NCBI GenBank assembly: GCA_021827445.1
Contig: JAKAVW010000130.1
Span: forward strand, 1-8,079
Direction: 5' to 3'
Origin: Pseudomonadota bacterium
GTDB lineage: Bacteria; Pseudomonadota; Gammaproteobacteria; Acidithiobacillales; Acidithiobacillaceae
DNA: 8,079 nt
In this document: piece after piece, positions 1 through 6,849 of the stretch
Numbering within the stretch: position 1 is the stretch's first letter
How the letters are laid out: each line of letters begins with the position of its first letter
The notes under the pieces: model-generated
The model's database searches: none
The model's input: only the letters and a program-made list of their open reading frames with translations
Told to the model about the DNA's origin: nothing
Translations under genes and position numbers: made by a program

Positions 1-1
1 G

Positions 2-3000
2 TTGCTGTTCAGTGGCGCCGACATGACCCTGCGCGCCGGCGACATCACCAACCTCTACGGGGATGTGTACAGCCTCGGCAGGCTGGATATCGCCCGCGAC
101 GATGCCGGCAACCGTGCCGCCAGCCTGGAAAATATCTCGGCGAATATAGAAAGCTCTGGAGATACCAGGATTTCTGCCAGCAATATCGTAAATAAGAAAG
201 AATTTTTTGAGGTGTCATCTGAGCTTGTTTCCAGTGCAATCGGGATGCGGAGAACGTCGCCTGGTAACGGCCACATGGTCTTGCTGGAGAATTACGAGTC
301 GAGTCTGAAAGCTGATGCTCCATCCGCAAGTATTTCTGCAGGAGGGAGTCTCTATGTGCTGGGCTCAGATTTTCTCAATTCGGCATCCTATGTAACGGCT
401 TCAAAAGACATCGATGTGCGTGTAGACAGATTTACCAATCAGGGCGCTACATTAGGAAAGTACTCGGTAAGGAGATCCTTCGAACACCCTTGGCTGCGCG
501 AAGACAAAAGTATTCTGAGTTTTTGGCGCTCGGTAATGGAATATAATGCTTCGAATGATTCGCAATATCTTCCTTCCAGAAGAGGCGGGGCTCCAAATAC
601 CGTCAGTGGTGGATCCATACATTATTGGGATGAGAACTGGAATGAGTCGATTGCCTATACTGGTTGGAAAATGGGAGGGACGGCTAACCGAGAAACCCAT
701 GTGTTGATTGGTTGGCAAGATTACTGGACCTTTATTACACCTAGTAATTTTTATGGAATATTTCCTGAGGCGAAATACACAGAAGGTGTAAGGGTGCCAC
801 TTCCTGATGCAATAAGGAATGTCAATTACTTTGATGTTCTTACTGTTTCGGATGGTGCACAGAAAGGTGTGGCTGATGCCGTTGTGCAGGCGGCGGGAAA
901 GGTCAGTATCACGGCTAGCCAAGAGATAAATAATAGCGTCGTTCGAGAAGGACTGCCGGTATCGTCCGAGCTAGGGATAGCCTTGAATACACAAGTGTCG
1001 GCTAATACCTCATCTACTATTGTCAACTTGAACAGTCAACTGCCACCAGACTTGGCAAGGCAACAGATCAATCCTCTCACCTTGCCGGGCTTCAGCCTGC
1101 CTCAAGGCCAGAATGGGCTCTTCCGCCTGGCGTCCCAAGGAGCCCAGGTGAACCAGGCAAGTGGTGCTCTGAAATCCGCCAGCGATCTCACCCAGAGCGG
1201 CCATGGCGTATCTGTATCCGCACAGGCAGGCAGTGACGCAAGTGGCTGGAGTACCCAGGCGCGTCGTGTCGGCGATGATCGGGTCACCTCGCTTACCGGT
1301 TCCGCCTATCAAGGCCGGGTAGCTGAGGCTATCGATGCGCTACGGGCTTCCGCGCCAATCTCGGGCGACGGGGGAAACACTGGCCGTTTCCAGGCCGGTG
1401 AGCACCAGGCGACCACGGGACTGGGTGGACTCGTCGAGGGCAATGCATCGGGTCACAGCGGCAATGGCGTCATCCTCGCCGATCTGCGCGGTGGTCTACC
1501 CTCGTTCTCAAGCCTTCCCGCGGCTGATCGTATTCAAGGCACAGCGCCCGGTCACGATGGGAATGGAACTATTCTCGCCAATTGGCAGGGTGCGCAGGCG
1601 ACGGTCCAGGCCTCGCCTTCGACAGTGCGTGTAGAGGGGGTAGTTTCCAGTCCAGGTGGCAATGGCAGCATCCTTGCCGATCTGCCGGCTGAGCAGTCGT
1701 CGGTGCAGGCACTGCCTTCGGCCGTTAGGGCTCAGGGCAGCCTGCCTCGCCTCGAAGAGCGGAGCGCCGTTCTTGCCGAGCCTCCGGTTGGGCAGCCAGC
1801 GTTGCAAACCCTGCCGTCGGTTGCGCGCGTTGAGGGCGTGCCCAGCAATGCCACACCGAGCAACAGCCACAAGTATCTGATCGAGACCAACCCGGCGCTC
1901 ACCGAGCTGAAGCAGTTCCTCAACTCGGACTACCTGCTCGGTGGCCTGGGTATCAATCCGGATGACAGCAAGAAGCGCCTGGGCGACGGTCTATACGAGC
2001 AGCGCCTGATACGCGAAGCGATCGTCCAGCGTACGGGGCAGCGCTTCATCGCCGGATTGAACAGCGACGAAGCGATGTTCCGCTATCTGATGGACAACGC
2101 CATCGCCAGCAAGGACGTATTGGGACTGACCCCTGGCGTCACCCTCAGCGCCGCCCAGGTGGCCGCGCTGACCCACGACATCGTTTGGCTGGAAGAAGTC
2201 GAGGTGAATGGCGAAAAGGTCCTCGCCCCCGTGGTCTACCTGGCCCAGGCCGAGGGGCGGTTGGGCCCGAACGGCGCGCTGATCCAGGGGCGCGACGTGA
2301 ACCTGATCACCGGTGGGGACCTGAGGAACGCCGGTACCCTGCGCGCGCAGAACGACCTCAGCGCGACAGCCGGCAACATCGACAACAGCGGCCTGATCGA
2401 GGCCGGCAACCGCCTCGACCTGCTGGCCAGCGGCTCCATCCGCAATGACCAGGGCGGCATCATTGCCGGGCGCGAGGTAAGCCTCTCCGCCCTTACCGGA
2501 GACGTCATCAATGAACGGACGGTGACCCAGCACCAGTCTTCCTACAGGGGAACCGGTACCACTGAGGCATTTGCCGATAGCGCCGCGCGTATCGAGGCTG
2601 CGCAGAAGCTGACCGTTTCGGCAGGACGCGATGTAGCCAATATTGGCGGTGTCATCGACAGCAAGGGTGACCTCGCTTTGCAAGGCGGCAGGGATGTCCT
2701 GGTTTCGGCTGCGGTAGCGGAGCGGGGCTGGACGGCAGGAAGCCAGGCATACCAGACCCAGACGACCCAGATGGGCGCCGAGGTCGTGGCGGGACGCGAC
2801 ATCAGCGTCAGCGCCGGACGCGATATCAGCGTCGTGGGCAGCCGCATCGACGCTCGTCGCGACGTGACATTCGAGGCGGGTCGCGATGTGGGCCTGGTCG
2901 CGGCTGCCAACGAAGAGCATGCCTATGGCAAGACCAAGAAGGTCACTTTCCAGGACGACAAGATCACCCAGCAGGCCACTCGCGTGGACGCTGGCGGCGA

Positions 3001-5536
3001 CCTGGCGATCAATGCCGGACAGGACCTGCGCCTGATCGCGAGCCAGGCCAGCGCCGGCGACGAAGCCTACCTGGTGGCCGGCGACAAGCTGGAGCTGCTG
3101 GCCGCCAACGACAGCAGTTACTACCTCTACGACAAGAAGAGCAAAGGCAGCTTCGGTAGCAAGAAGACCCGGCGCGACGAAATCACCGATGTGACGGCAG
3201 TGGGCAGCCAAATATCCAGCGGCGGCGACCTCACCCTGCTCAGTGGCGGCGACCAGACTTACCAGGGCGCGAAGCTGGAATCGGGCAACGACCTGGCCAT
3301 CGTCAGCGGCGGCGCGGTGACCTTCGAGGCGGTAAAGGACCTGCACCAGGAAAGCCACGAGAAGAGCAAGGGCGACCTGGCGTGGCAGTCGTCGAAGGGC
3401 AAGGGCCAGACCGACGAAACCGTACGCCAGAGCCAGCTCGTCGCCCAGGGCAACCTGGCGATCAAGGCCGTGGAAGGCCTGAAGATCGACCTCAAGCACA
3501 TCGACCAGAAGACCGTGAGCCAGACCATCGACGCGATGGTGCAGGCGGATCCGCAACTGGCCTGGCTGAAGCAGATGGAGCAGCGCGGCGATGTGGATTG
3601 GCGGCGCGTGCAGGAACTGCATGACAGCTGGAAGTACAGCAACTCCGGGCTGGGCGTCGGCGCGCAGTTGGCGATAGCGATCGTTGTGGCCTACTTCACG
3701 GCGGGTGCGGCGAGTGCGGCATTGGGATCGATGGCGGGTGTGGGGGCGGGCTCAGGAAGCATGATGGCTGCTGCCGGTAGCACTGCAATGGTCCAGGCCG
3801 GTACAGCAGTAGGAACAGCTGCCGCCGGCTGGGCGAATGCAGCTGGAACTGCCGTGGCTATGGGCATGGCCAGCAATGGAGCGATCAGCACCATCAACAA
3901 CCGGGGAAACCTGGGGGATGTCGTCAAGGACGTGACCTCCAGCGATGCGCTGAGGGGCTATGTAGTCGCTGGCACGACTGCGGGGCTGACTGCCGGCGTC
4001 TACGACAAATGGACCTCGACCCAGACCGGCACCTCGACCGCTCTACCGAACACCGGGGCCGTGGCGCCCGCCGCAGGGTTGGGCACCTGGCAAGGTGTGG
4101 GCCAGTTCACCTCGAACCAGTTGCTGCAGAATGGCACTTCGGTGCTGTTGGACCGGGCGCTGGGCGGCAAGGGCAGCCTGGGCGATGCGTTGCAAAACAG
4201 CCTGGCAAATGCCTTTGCGGCCTACGGCTTCAAGCTGATTGGCGACACCACCCATGGCGTGCTGGACGACGGCAGCCTCGGCAAGATCGGCTTGCACGCC
4301 CTGATGGGAGGTCTGGCCGCCGAAGCGGTCGGTGGCGATTTCCGTACCGGAGCCCTGGCTGCGGGAGTCAACGAGGCGCTGGTGGATAGCCTCGCCAAGC
4401 AATACGCCAGCCTGCCCATCGATGACAAGAAGGGCCTGCTGATCATGAGTTCGCAGTTGATCGGCGTGCTGGCGGCTTCGACGCAGGGCGATGCGGACGC
4501 CAAGAGCTTGCAGACGGGGGCCTGGGTGGCGGGGAATGCCACCCAACACAACTACCTCAGTCATTGGCAGGAGGAGAAGAAGCGGCAGGAGGTCGATGGC
4601 TGCAAGGACAAACAGCTCTGCAAAACCGGAATAGAAGCCAAATGGGCAATTATTTCGGCCCAGCAGGATGTCGGTATCGTCGTAGGTGTTGGAGGAGGCA
4701 TCGGTCTTTCGACAGCTGAAACCGCAGTGGGTGTTTATGAGCTGGTCAAGAACTGGAGGGAAACCTATGCAGCTCTGGAGCAGTTGGCCACTTCGCCAGA
4801 GTTCCGGCAGCAATTTGGCGATAACTACCTGAAGGGGCTGGAGGAGCGCGCCGCATTCTTGACCCAGGCTTACGAGGATGCCGGCTGGCAAGGTTCGGTC
4901 ACAGCTGGTGTCGAGGGCGGTAGGTTCGCTGCGGAACTTGTTGGCGTTCTGACGGCAGTGAAAGGTGGCGCGCAGATAACCGCCAAGCTGCCAACAGCAG
5001 CCAAGAACCTGGTCAACGCGATTGCGGAGTCACCTGTTTCCGGTAGTATGAGTTCGCAGCTCGGGGCAGTGGGGGACTTGGGTCGGCTGGGTGGGGGTGC
5101 AAAAGGGACTGCGACTGCCGGAAAAGTGGCCGATGAGTTCATTCCACCAGGAATGGAACGTCCGTTCCGTCCAGTTAATCCGGAGTTCCCACCAAACAAA
5201 GCTGTAGTGGATGCGATGGAAAGCCCGCGCATTAAAGGAATGACGGCTTGTGATGGTACAGACTGTTCAGAAATTGCGAGTAAGTTGCTTGCGGCAGCAG
5301 GCGGGAAGGGGAAAGTTATTGAGGTTAGGCCAACTCAGCGGAGTAACCTAAATTTGTATGAGAATGGTAACGAAGTCCCAGGGCAAGCTTATCACCAAGT
5401 CTATACAGATGGGCGGTACGTGTATGACCCTCGGCTGTCATCTCAGCCAATACCTAAAGGCGACTGGGAACAGCATATAAAAGGCATGAATCCTGATGGG
5501 GTCACTATTTCTGATAAATTGCAGGGGTTGCGATGA
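2..5536 (+). CDS. cdiA: CdiA-type contact-dependent inhibition exoprotein, 3' part (5' end outside window)
   Basis: This is a very large secreted surface protein that, by family knowledge, is exported through a CdiB outer-membrane partner and delivers its C-terminal toxin into touching cells. The reading frame is already open at the left edge, so the TTG at 2 is not a real start; 1844 residues are visible. In order: end of FHA-1 repeats (about 1-145); an aromatic-rich AT-rich segment (about 150-290); a linker with four 33-residue repeats (480-611); a conserved pre-FHA-2 block with YLIETNPAL, SDYLL and LGDGLYEQRL (about 622-700); FHA-2 repeats rich in AGRDV/GGDL motifs (about 755-1160); a DUF637-like pretoxin segment with long Ala/Gly-rich hydrophobic stretches (about 1170-1345); the boundary motif NATQHNYLSHW (1512-1522); a helical region with C1534 and C1540; and a toxin domain (about 1720-1844). 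GC is high in the FHA-2 part and drops in the receptor-like and toxin parts. The stop overlaps the next gene. The family call is firm; domain edges are approximate. Confidence 0.93.
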   Translation: MLFSGADMTLRAGDITNLYGDVYSLGRLDIARDDAGNRAASLENISANIESSGDTRISASNIVNKKEFFEVSSELVSSAIGMRRTSPGNGHMVLLENYESSLKADAPSASISAGGSLYVLGSDFLNSASYVTASKDIDVRVDRFTNQGATLGKYSVRRSFEHPWLREDKSILSFWRSVMEYNASNDSQYLPSRRGGAPNTVSGGSIHYWDENWNESIAYTGWKMGGTANRETHVLIGWQDYWTFITPSNFYGIFPEAKYTEGVRVPLPDAIRNVNYFDVLTVSDGAQKGVADAVVQAAGKVSITASQEINNSVVREGLPVSSELGIALNTQVSANTSSTIVNLNSQLPPDLARQQINPLTLPGFSLPQGQNGLFRLASQGAQVNQASGALKSASDLTQSGHGVSVSAQAGSDASGWSTQARRVGDDRVTSLTGSAYQGRVAEAIDALRASAPISGDGGNTGRFQAGEHQATTGLGGLVEGNASGHSGNGVILADLRGGLPSFSSLPAADRIQGTAPGHDGNGTILANWQGAQATVQASPSTVRVEGVVSSPGGNGSILADLPAEQSSVQALPSAVRAQGSLPRLEERSAVLAEPPVGQPALQTLPSVARVEGVPSNATPSNSHKYLIETNPALTELKQFLNSDYLLGGLGINPDDSKKRLGDGLYEQRLIREAIVQRTGQRFIAGLNSDEAMFRYLMDNAIASKDVLGLTPGVTLSAAQVAALTHDIVWLEEVEVNGEKVLAPVVYLAQAEGRLGPNGALIQGRDVNLITGGDLRNAGTLRAQNDLSATAGNIDNSGLIEAGNRLDLLASGSIRNDQGGIIAGREVSLSALTGDVINERTVTQHQSSYRGTGTTEAFADSAARIEAAQKLTVSAGRDVANIGGVIDSKGDLALQGGRDVLVSAAVAERGWTAGSQAYQTQTTQMGAEVVAGRDISVSAGRDISVVGSRIDARRDVTFEAGRDVGLVAAANEEHAYGKTKKVTFQDDKITQQATRVDAGGDLAINAGQDLRLIASQASAGDEAYLVAGDKLELLAANDSSYYLYDKKSKGSFGSKKTRRDEITDVTAVGSQISSGGDLTLLSGGDQTYQGAKLESGNDLAIVSGGAVTFEAVKDLHQESHEKSKGDLAWQSSKGKGQTDETVRQSQLVAQGNLAIKAVEGLKIDLKHIDQKTVSQTIDAMVQADPQLAWLKQMEQRGDVDWRRVQELHDSWKYSNSGLGVGAQLAIAIVVAYFTAGAASAALGSMAGVGAGSGSMMAAAGSTAMVQAGTAVGTAAAGWANAAGTAVAMGMASNGAISTINNRGNLGDVVKDVTSSDALRGYVVAGTTAGLTAGVYDKWTSTQTGTSTALPNTGAVAPAAGLGTWQGVGQFTSNQLLQNGTSVLLDRALGGKGSLGDALQNSLANAFAAYGFKLIGDTTHGVLDDGSLGKIGLHALMGGLAAEAVGGDFRTGALAAGVNEALVDSLAKQYASLPIDDKKGLLIMSSQLIGVLAASTQGDADAKSLQTGAWVAGNATQHNYLSHWQEEKKRQEVDGCKDKQLCKTGIEAKWAIISAQQDVGIVVGVGGGIGLSTAETAVGVYELVKNWRETYAALEQLATSPEFRQQFGDNYLKGLEERAAFLTQAYEDAGWQGSVTAGVEGGRFAAELVGVLTAVKGGAQITAKLPTAAKNLVNAIAESPVSGSMSSQLGAVGDLGRLGGGAKGTATAGKVADEFIPPGMERPFRPVNPEFPPNKAVVDAMESPRIKGMTACDGTDCSEIASKLLAAAGGKGKVIEVRPTQRSNLNLYENGNEVPGQAYHQVYTDGRYVYDPRLSSQPIPKGDWEQHIKGMNPDGVTISDKLQGLR
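449..870 (+). other. Candidate receptor-binding segment of CdiA (AT-rich, aromatic-rich)
   Basis: Residues about 150-290 of the visible CdiA interrupt the FHA-repeat pattern. The stretch is rich in Trp, Tyr and Phe (for example HYWDENWNESIAY and GWQDYWTFITPSNFYG) and lacks the GGDL/AGRD-type repeats found on both sides. Base composition drops sharply: the 60 bases from 721 contain 20 G+C, against 40 in the 60 bases from 2281. In characterised CdiA proteins the receptor-binding domain lies between FHA-1 and the block ahead of FHA-2, which is where this stretch sits. The role is inferred from position and composition only; the edges are approximate and no receptor can be named. Confidence 0.5.
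1439..1834 (+). repeat. Four tandem 99-base (33-residue) repeats inside cdiA
   Basis: Four consecutive units of exactly 33 codons begin at 1439, 1538, 1637 and 1736 (residues 480, 513, 546 and 579). The consensus is roughly G-x(7)-GNG-x-ILADL-x(5)-xxxQxLPSxVRVE: units open with Gly, carry GNG at positions 8-10 (lost in unit 4), ILAD/ILAN/VLAE at 12-15, a Leu/Ser-Pro pair near 26-27, and close with RIQ, RVE, RAQ or RVE. A fifth unit starts as GVPSN at 1835 and runs straight into the conserved pre-FHA-2 block. The units are diverged in DNA, so this is an old array. It may act as a flexible or beta-structured spacer in the exported filament; that role is inference. Confidence 0.88.
4535..5533 (+). 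other. CdiA-CT: boundary motif, entry-type region and papain-fold-like toxin
   Basis: The variable C-terminal module begins after NATQHNYLSHW (residues 1512-1522), which occupies the place of the VENN pretoxin motif of enterobacterial CdiA. Residues about 1523-1710 are helical and Ala/Gly-rich, with a Cys pair (1534, 1540) and a charged stretch containing EFRQQFGDNYLKGLEER; they match the position of the cytoplasm-entry domain. After a Pro-rich joint (DEFIPPGMERPFRPVNPEF) comes the toxin. DCSEIASKLL puts Cys1755 at the start of a predicted helix, and YHQVYTDGRYVYDP supplies His1798 and Asp1809 on adjacent predicted strands. This order and spacing resembles papain-fold toxins (Tox-PL-2 type) of polymorphic toxin systems. 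A second Cys (1750) lies close by. A transglutaminase- or deamidase-like activity of the same fold is the main alternative. The target is unknown. Confidence 0.6.
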
Positions 5537-6006
5537 ATACTCCTGAAATCAAAAGAGAAAGTAGCTCCTTGCTCGAGTTAATCGAGGCTCTCGGTGAAAC
5601 TGAATGGCGAAAATGTGTAAATAGCCAATTTATCAATAAAGAGCGTGGGGAGTGGGTGATTAAAGATCAGTCCTCACATCCTCCTAGGGTTTGGTTTAGA
5701 TTCATACAGGAAGATCCCGCCATAATTTCGCGCCTGCGAGTGGCTATAGAAAGCTATCAGGGGAGAGTTAAGTGGGTTCTTGATGAGCATAAGAGGGTTG
5801 ATCTTCCTGGAACAAATTGGGGCATAGTGCCGAGCCGCTTATTAGAAGTCTGGGATCTTGCTCGTGCGTTAGATTTAGCCCCTAATCAATATATGGCTAA
5901 ATACGAGCCGGAATTCGGGTCGATTGCCTATGAAGATATCATTGATCTGACAGAGCACATCCGCCGAGCCTTTCCTGAAGTTACAAGCAAAAACCCCAGC
6001 TTATGA
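5533..6006 (+). CDS. cdiI: Candidate CdiI immunity protein for the CdiA-CT toxin
   Basis: This encodes a 157-residue soluble protein with no signal peptide or membrane segment. Its ATG lies within the cdiA stop (ATGA), and AGGGG at 5523-5527 sits five bases upstream as ribosome binding site, so the start is well supported and translation is probably coupled to cdiA. The sequence is charged, with Trp-containing stretches (EWVIKDQ, PRVWFRF, GRVKWVLDEHK) and a helical C-terminal half (PSRLLEVWDLARALDL, then YEDIIDLTEHIRRAF). I do not recognise the family. Function is assigned by position: immunity genes sit directly after cdiA, and the low GC of this gene matches the adjacent toxin coding region rather than the cdiA backbone. 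It would be expected to bind the papain-like domain in the cytoplasm and block its active site; that is inference. Confidence 0.75.
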   Translation: MNTPEIKRESSSLLELIEALGETEWRKCVNSQFINKERGEWVIKDQSSHPPRVWFRFIQEDPAIISRLRVAIESYQGRVKWVLDEHKRVDLPGTNWGIVPSRLLEVWDLARALDLAPNQYMAKYEPEFGSIAYEDIIDLTEHIRRAFPEVTSKNPSL

Positions 6007-6021
6007 GCTGGGGTTTCCTTT
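5990..6021 (+). terminator. Intrinsic terminator at the end of the cdiA-cdiI unit
   Basis: AAACCCCAGC (5991-6000) pairs perfectly with GCTGGGGTTT (6007-6016); T6001 can also pair with A6006, giving an 11-bp stem with a TATG loop. A short T-rich tail (CCTTT) follows and an A-run precedes the stem, so it could also work on the opposite strand. The cdiI stop codon TGA (6004-6006) lies in the loop side of the hairpin, leaving no trailing untranslated sequence before the terminator. Confidence 0.82.
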
Positions 6022-6059
6022 GCGCACTATCACCGCTCTCGCTTCGTAATTGCCCAACG

Positions 6060-6085
6060 CCCCGGCCCATACGGGGGATATTTTT
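6060..6085 (+). terminator. Possible weak backup hairpin with T-run
   Basis: CCCCG (6060-6064) can pair with CGGGG (6072-6076) around a seven-base loop, followed by GATA and five T residues (6081-6085). The stem is short. It could act as a second terminator behind the cdiI hairpin, but chance is a fair explanation. Nothing else is recognisable between 6022 and 6088. Confidence 0.25.
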
Positions 6086-6170
6086 AAGAATAAAGGGGGC
6101 ATATTTGTTTTCCCTACCCTAATTTCTGAGCAGGGAGACTCCAGTGCAGACGACGTAAGGAGGCTCCGCG

Positions 6171-6233
6171 ATGCCTAGGCAGAGGCGAGTGGTTTTACTG
6201 AACTATCCGCTTCACGTGGTTCAGTATGGGTAA
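6171..6233 (+). pseudogene. 5' fragment of a RAYT-type transposase gene
   Basis: ATG at 6171 with a good ribosome binding site opens a 20-residue frame, MPRQRRVVLLNYPLHVVQYG, that ends at TAA (6231-6233). From family knowledge, REP-associated tyrosine transposases begin with a sequence like MPRxARLVLPGxPHHVxQRG, and the match here is residue for residue in the key positions (MPR, VVL, P.HVVQ.G). The His-hydrophobic-His and catalytic Tyr motifs that should follow are absent, so this is a truncated remnant and not a functional gene. Confidence 0.65.
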
Positions 6234-6297
6234 GATCGGCAGCGGTATTATACAGTGGGGATGAGGAATATAAGCACTAGCCAGAACTAGAGTAGGG

Positions 6298-6321
6298 AAA
6301 ATAAATCTGTCCCCTTTTCCC
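6298..6321 (+). repeat. 24-base end motif, copy 1 (TAAATCTGTCCCC core)
   Basis: This 24-base sequence ends unit A and occurs again, identical, at 6460-6483. Its core is TAAATCTGTCCCCTTTT. From memory, very similar sequences recur in gammaproteobacterial genomes beside RAYT-type transposases. This copy also abuts the left side of unit B, so the two units share a junction. Confidence 0.8.
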
Positions 6322-6376
6322 CGCTAATTCTCTGAGCAGAGAGGCTCCAGTGCAGACACCGTGAAGAGGCTCCGCG

Positions 6377-6440
6377 ATGCCCTAGGTAAGGGCGATTGGT
6401 TTAGCGAGTTATTCGCTTTGAGTGGTTTGGCGTGGGCGGT
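6377..6440 (+). pseudogene. Decayed 5' fragment of a RAYT-type transposase gene, second copy
   Basis: The ATG at 6377 is followed by CCC TAG, an immediate stop created by one extra C relative to the copy at 6171. Correcting the frame gives MPR, a stop, GRLV and then, after another shift, SYSL and VV segments that parallel the first copy (NYPLHVV). It is a broken remnant with no coding capacity. Confidence 0.5.
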
Positions 6441-6459
6441 TGCTGAGATTATGGTAGTA

Positions 6460-6483
6460 AAAATAAATCTGTCCCCTTTTCCC
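6460..6483 (+). repeat. 24-base end motif, copy 2
   Basis: Identical over 24 bases to 6298-6321, 162 bases downstream in the same orientation, closing unit B. The 33 bases from here to the stop of the minus-strand gene (6484-6516) hold no clear terminator; only the small palindrome AAGATTATCTT (6496-6506) is visible. Confidence 0.8.
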
Positions 6484-6516
6484 GCCCTTTCCCAGAAGAT
6501 TATCTTTAGAGCTTTC

Positions 6517-6849
6517 TCAGTTTTTTATTGTAAACTGTAAAATCATCAAGGCGATGAGTGCAATAATTAAGGTGAGGAAAGTTGATTGCAGGTAGAGGAG
6601 TTGCCTCCCTATTTTTCTGATTTCGTTATTTTCCAAGGCATTGTATTGCTTTCGGAATATAAATTTCTCAAGCTTGAATCCGTCTATTTTTACTAGATAG
6701 GATAAGAAATACCCTGATGGCCTGCCAAGCTTCTCCCAGGCGTTTGGCTCTTCTTTCTTTAAAGTTCTTATGAATGTTGTTCTTTTTAGCTCTAATACTA
6801 CCAGTGTGATGGCGCACAGAACTGCTATTATGTTGTAGAGGCTACTCAT
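6517..6849 (-). CDS. Two-helix membrane protein, candidate immunity protein to the Rhs toxin
   Basis: This encodes a 110-residue protein with two hydrophobic helices at about residues 5-21 and 86-108, joined by a basic loop that should face the cytoplasm. The loop has a recognisable motif AWEKLGRPSGYFL (38-50) and KQYNALENNEIRKIGRQ (67-83). This layout recalls UspB-like small membrane proteins, but I cannot name the family. The ATG overlaps the end of the rhs gene by eight bases, and AAGGA (minus strand, 6861-6857) lies seven bases upstream, so the start is good and translation is probably coupled. Low GC matches the rhs tip. Location right after an rhs toxin tip points to immunity, and its membrane nature suggests the toxin acts at the inner membrane. 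I infer this; the sequence does not show it directly. Confidence 0.7.
   Translation of the reverse strand: MSSLYNIIAVLCAITLVVLELKRTTFIRTLKKEEPNAWEKLGRPSGYFLSYLVKIDGFKLEKFIFRKQYNALENNEIRKIGRQLLYLQSTFLTLIIALIALMILQFTIKN

Larger units (their letters stand above)
6089..6322 (+). mobile_element. MITE-like relic A of a REP-associated (RAYT/IS200-like) transposase element
   Basis: This unit shares a start region with unit B at a constant offset of 206 bases: the 48 bases from CTGAGCAG (6126) to the ATG (6171-6173) match unit B at 42 positions. A strong Shine-Dalgarno (AAGGAGG, 6157-6163) precedes the ATG, which opens a peptide typical of RAYT transposase N-termini. The frame then stops and the unit ends in the AAAATAAATCTG/TCCCCTTTTCCC motif (6298-6321). 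A degenerate form of that motif may begin the unit near 6089. No catalytic domain is present, so it can only be non-autonomous or dead. The left edge is uncertain. Confidence 0.6.
6323..6483 (+). mobile_element. MITE-like relic B, tandem to relic A
   Basis: A shorter diverged copy of unit A in the same orientation. The leader from CTGAGCAG (6332) to the ATG (6377-6379) aligns without gaps to unit A, but the ribosome binding site has decayed (AAGGAGG has become GAAGAGG). After the ATG there is one extra C and later a one-base deletion, so the frame is lost. The ATG-to-end-motif distance is 83 bases, against 127 in unit A, so the internal deletions differ. It ends with the second 24-base motif (6460-6483). 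Confidence 0.58.

Noticed and set aside
1991..3622. Open frame of 543 codons on the minus strand
   Set aside because: It lies antisense to the FHA-2 repeats in a GC-rich gene where stop codons are rare; its translation is His/Ala/Leu-rich without recognisable motifs, while the plus strand has clear FHA repeats.
4043..4891. Open frame of 282 codons on the minus strand
   Set aside because: It is a shadow of the pretoxin and entry-region coding sequence of cdiA; no ribosome binding site or family features.
6197..6225. Inverted repeat ACTGAAC/GTTCAGT with a 15-base loop, considered as a REP hairpin or operator
   Set aside because: It falls within the transposase N-terminal codons of relic A, is not conserved in relic B, and its loop is long; chance or coding origin is more likely.
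6171..6233. The 20-codon frame with a good ribosome binding site as a real small-protein gene
   Set aside because: Its match to transposase N-termini and the broken second copy at 6377 indicate a truncated remnant; there is no evidence of selection on the peptide.
6089..6483. Repeated units considered as a CRISPR array
   Set aside because: There are only two units, over 160 bases long with unequal lengths and transposase-like start sequence; no short regular repeats or spacers.
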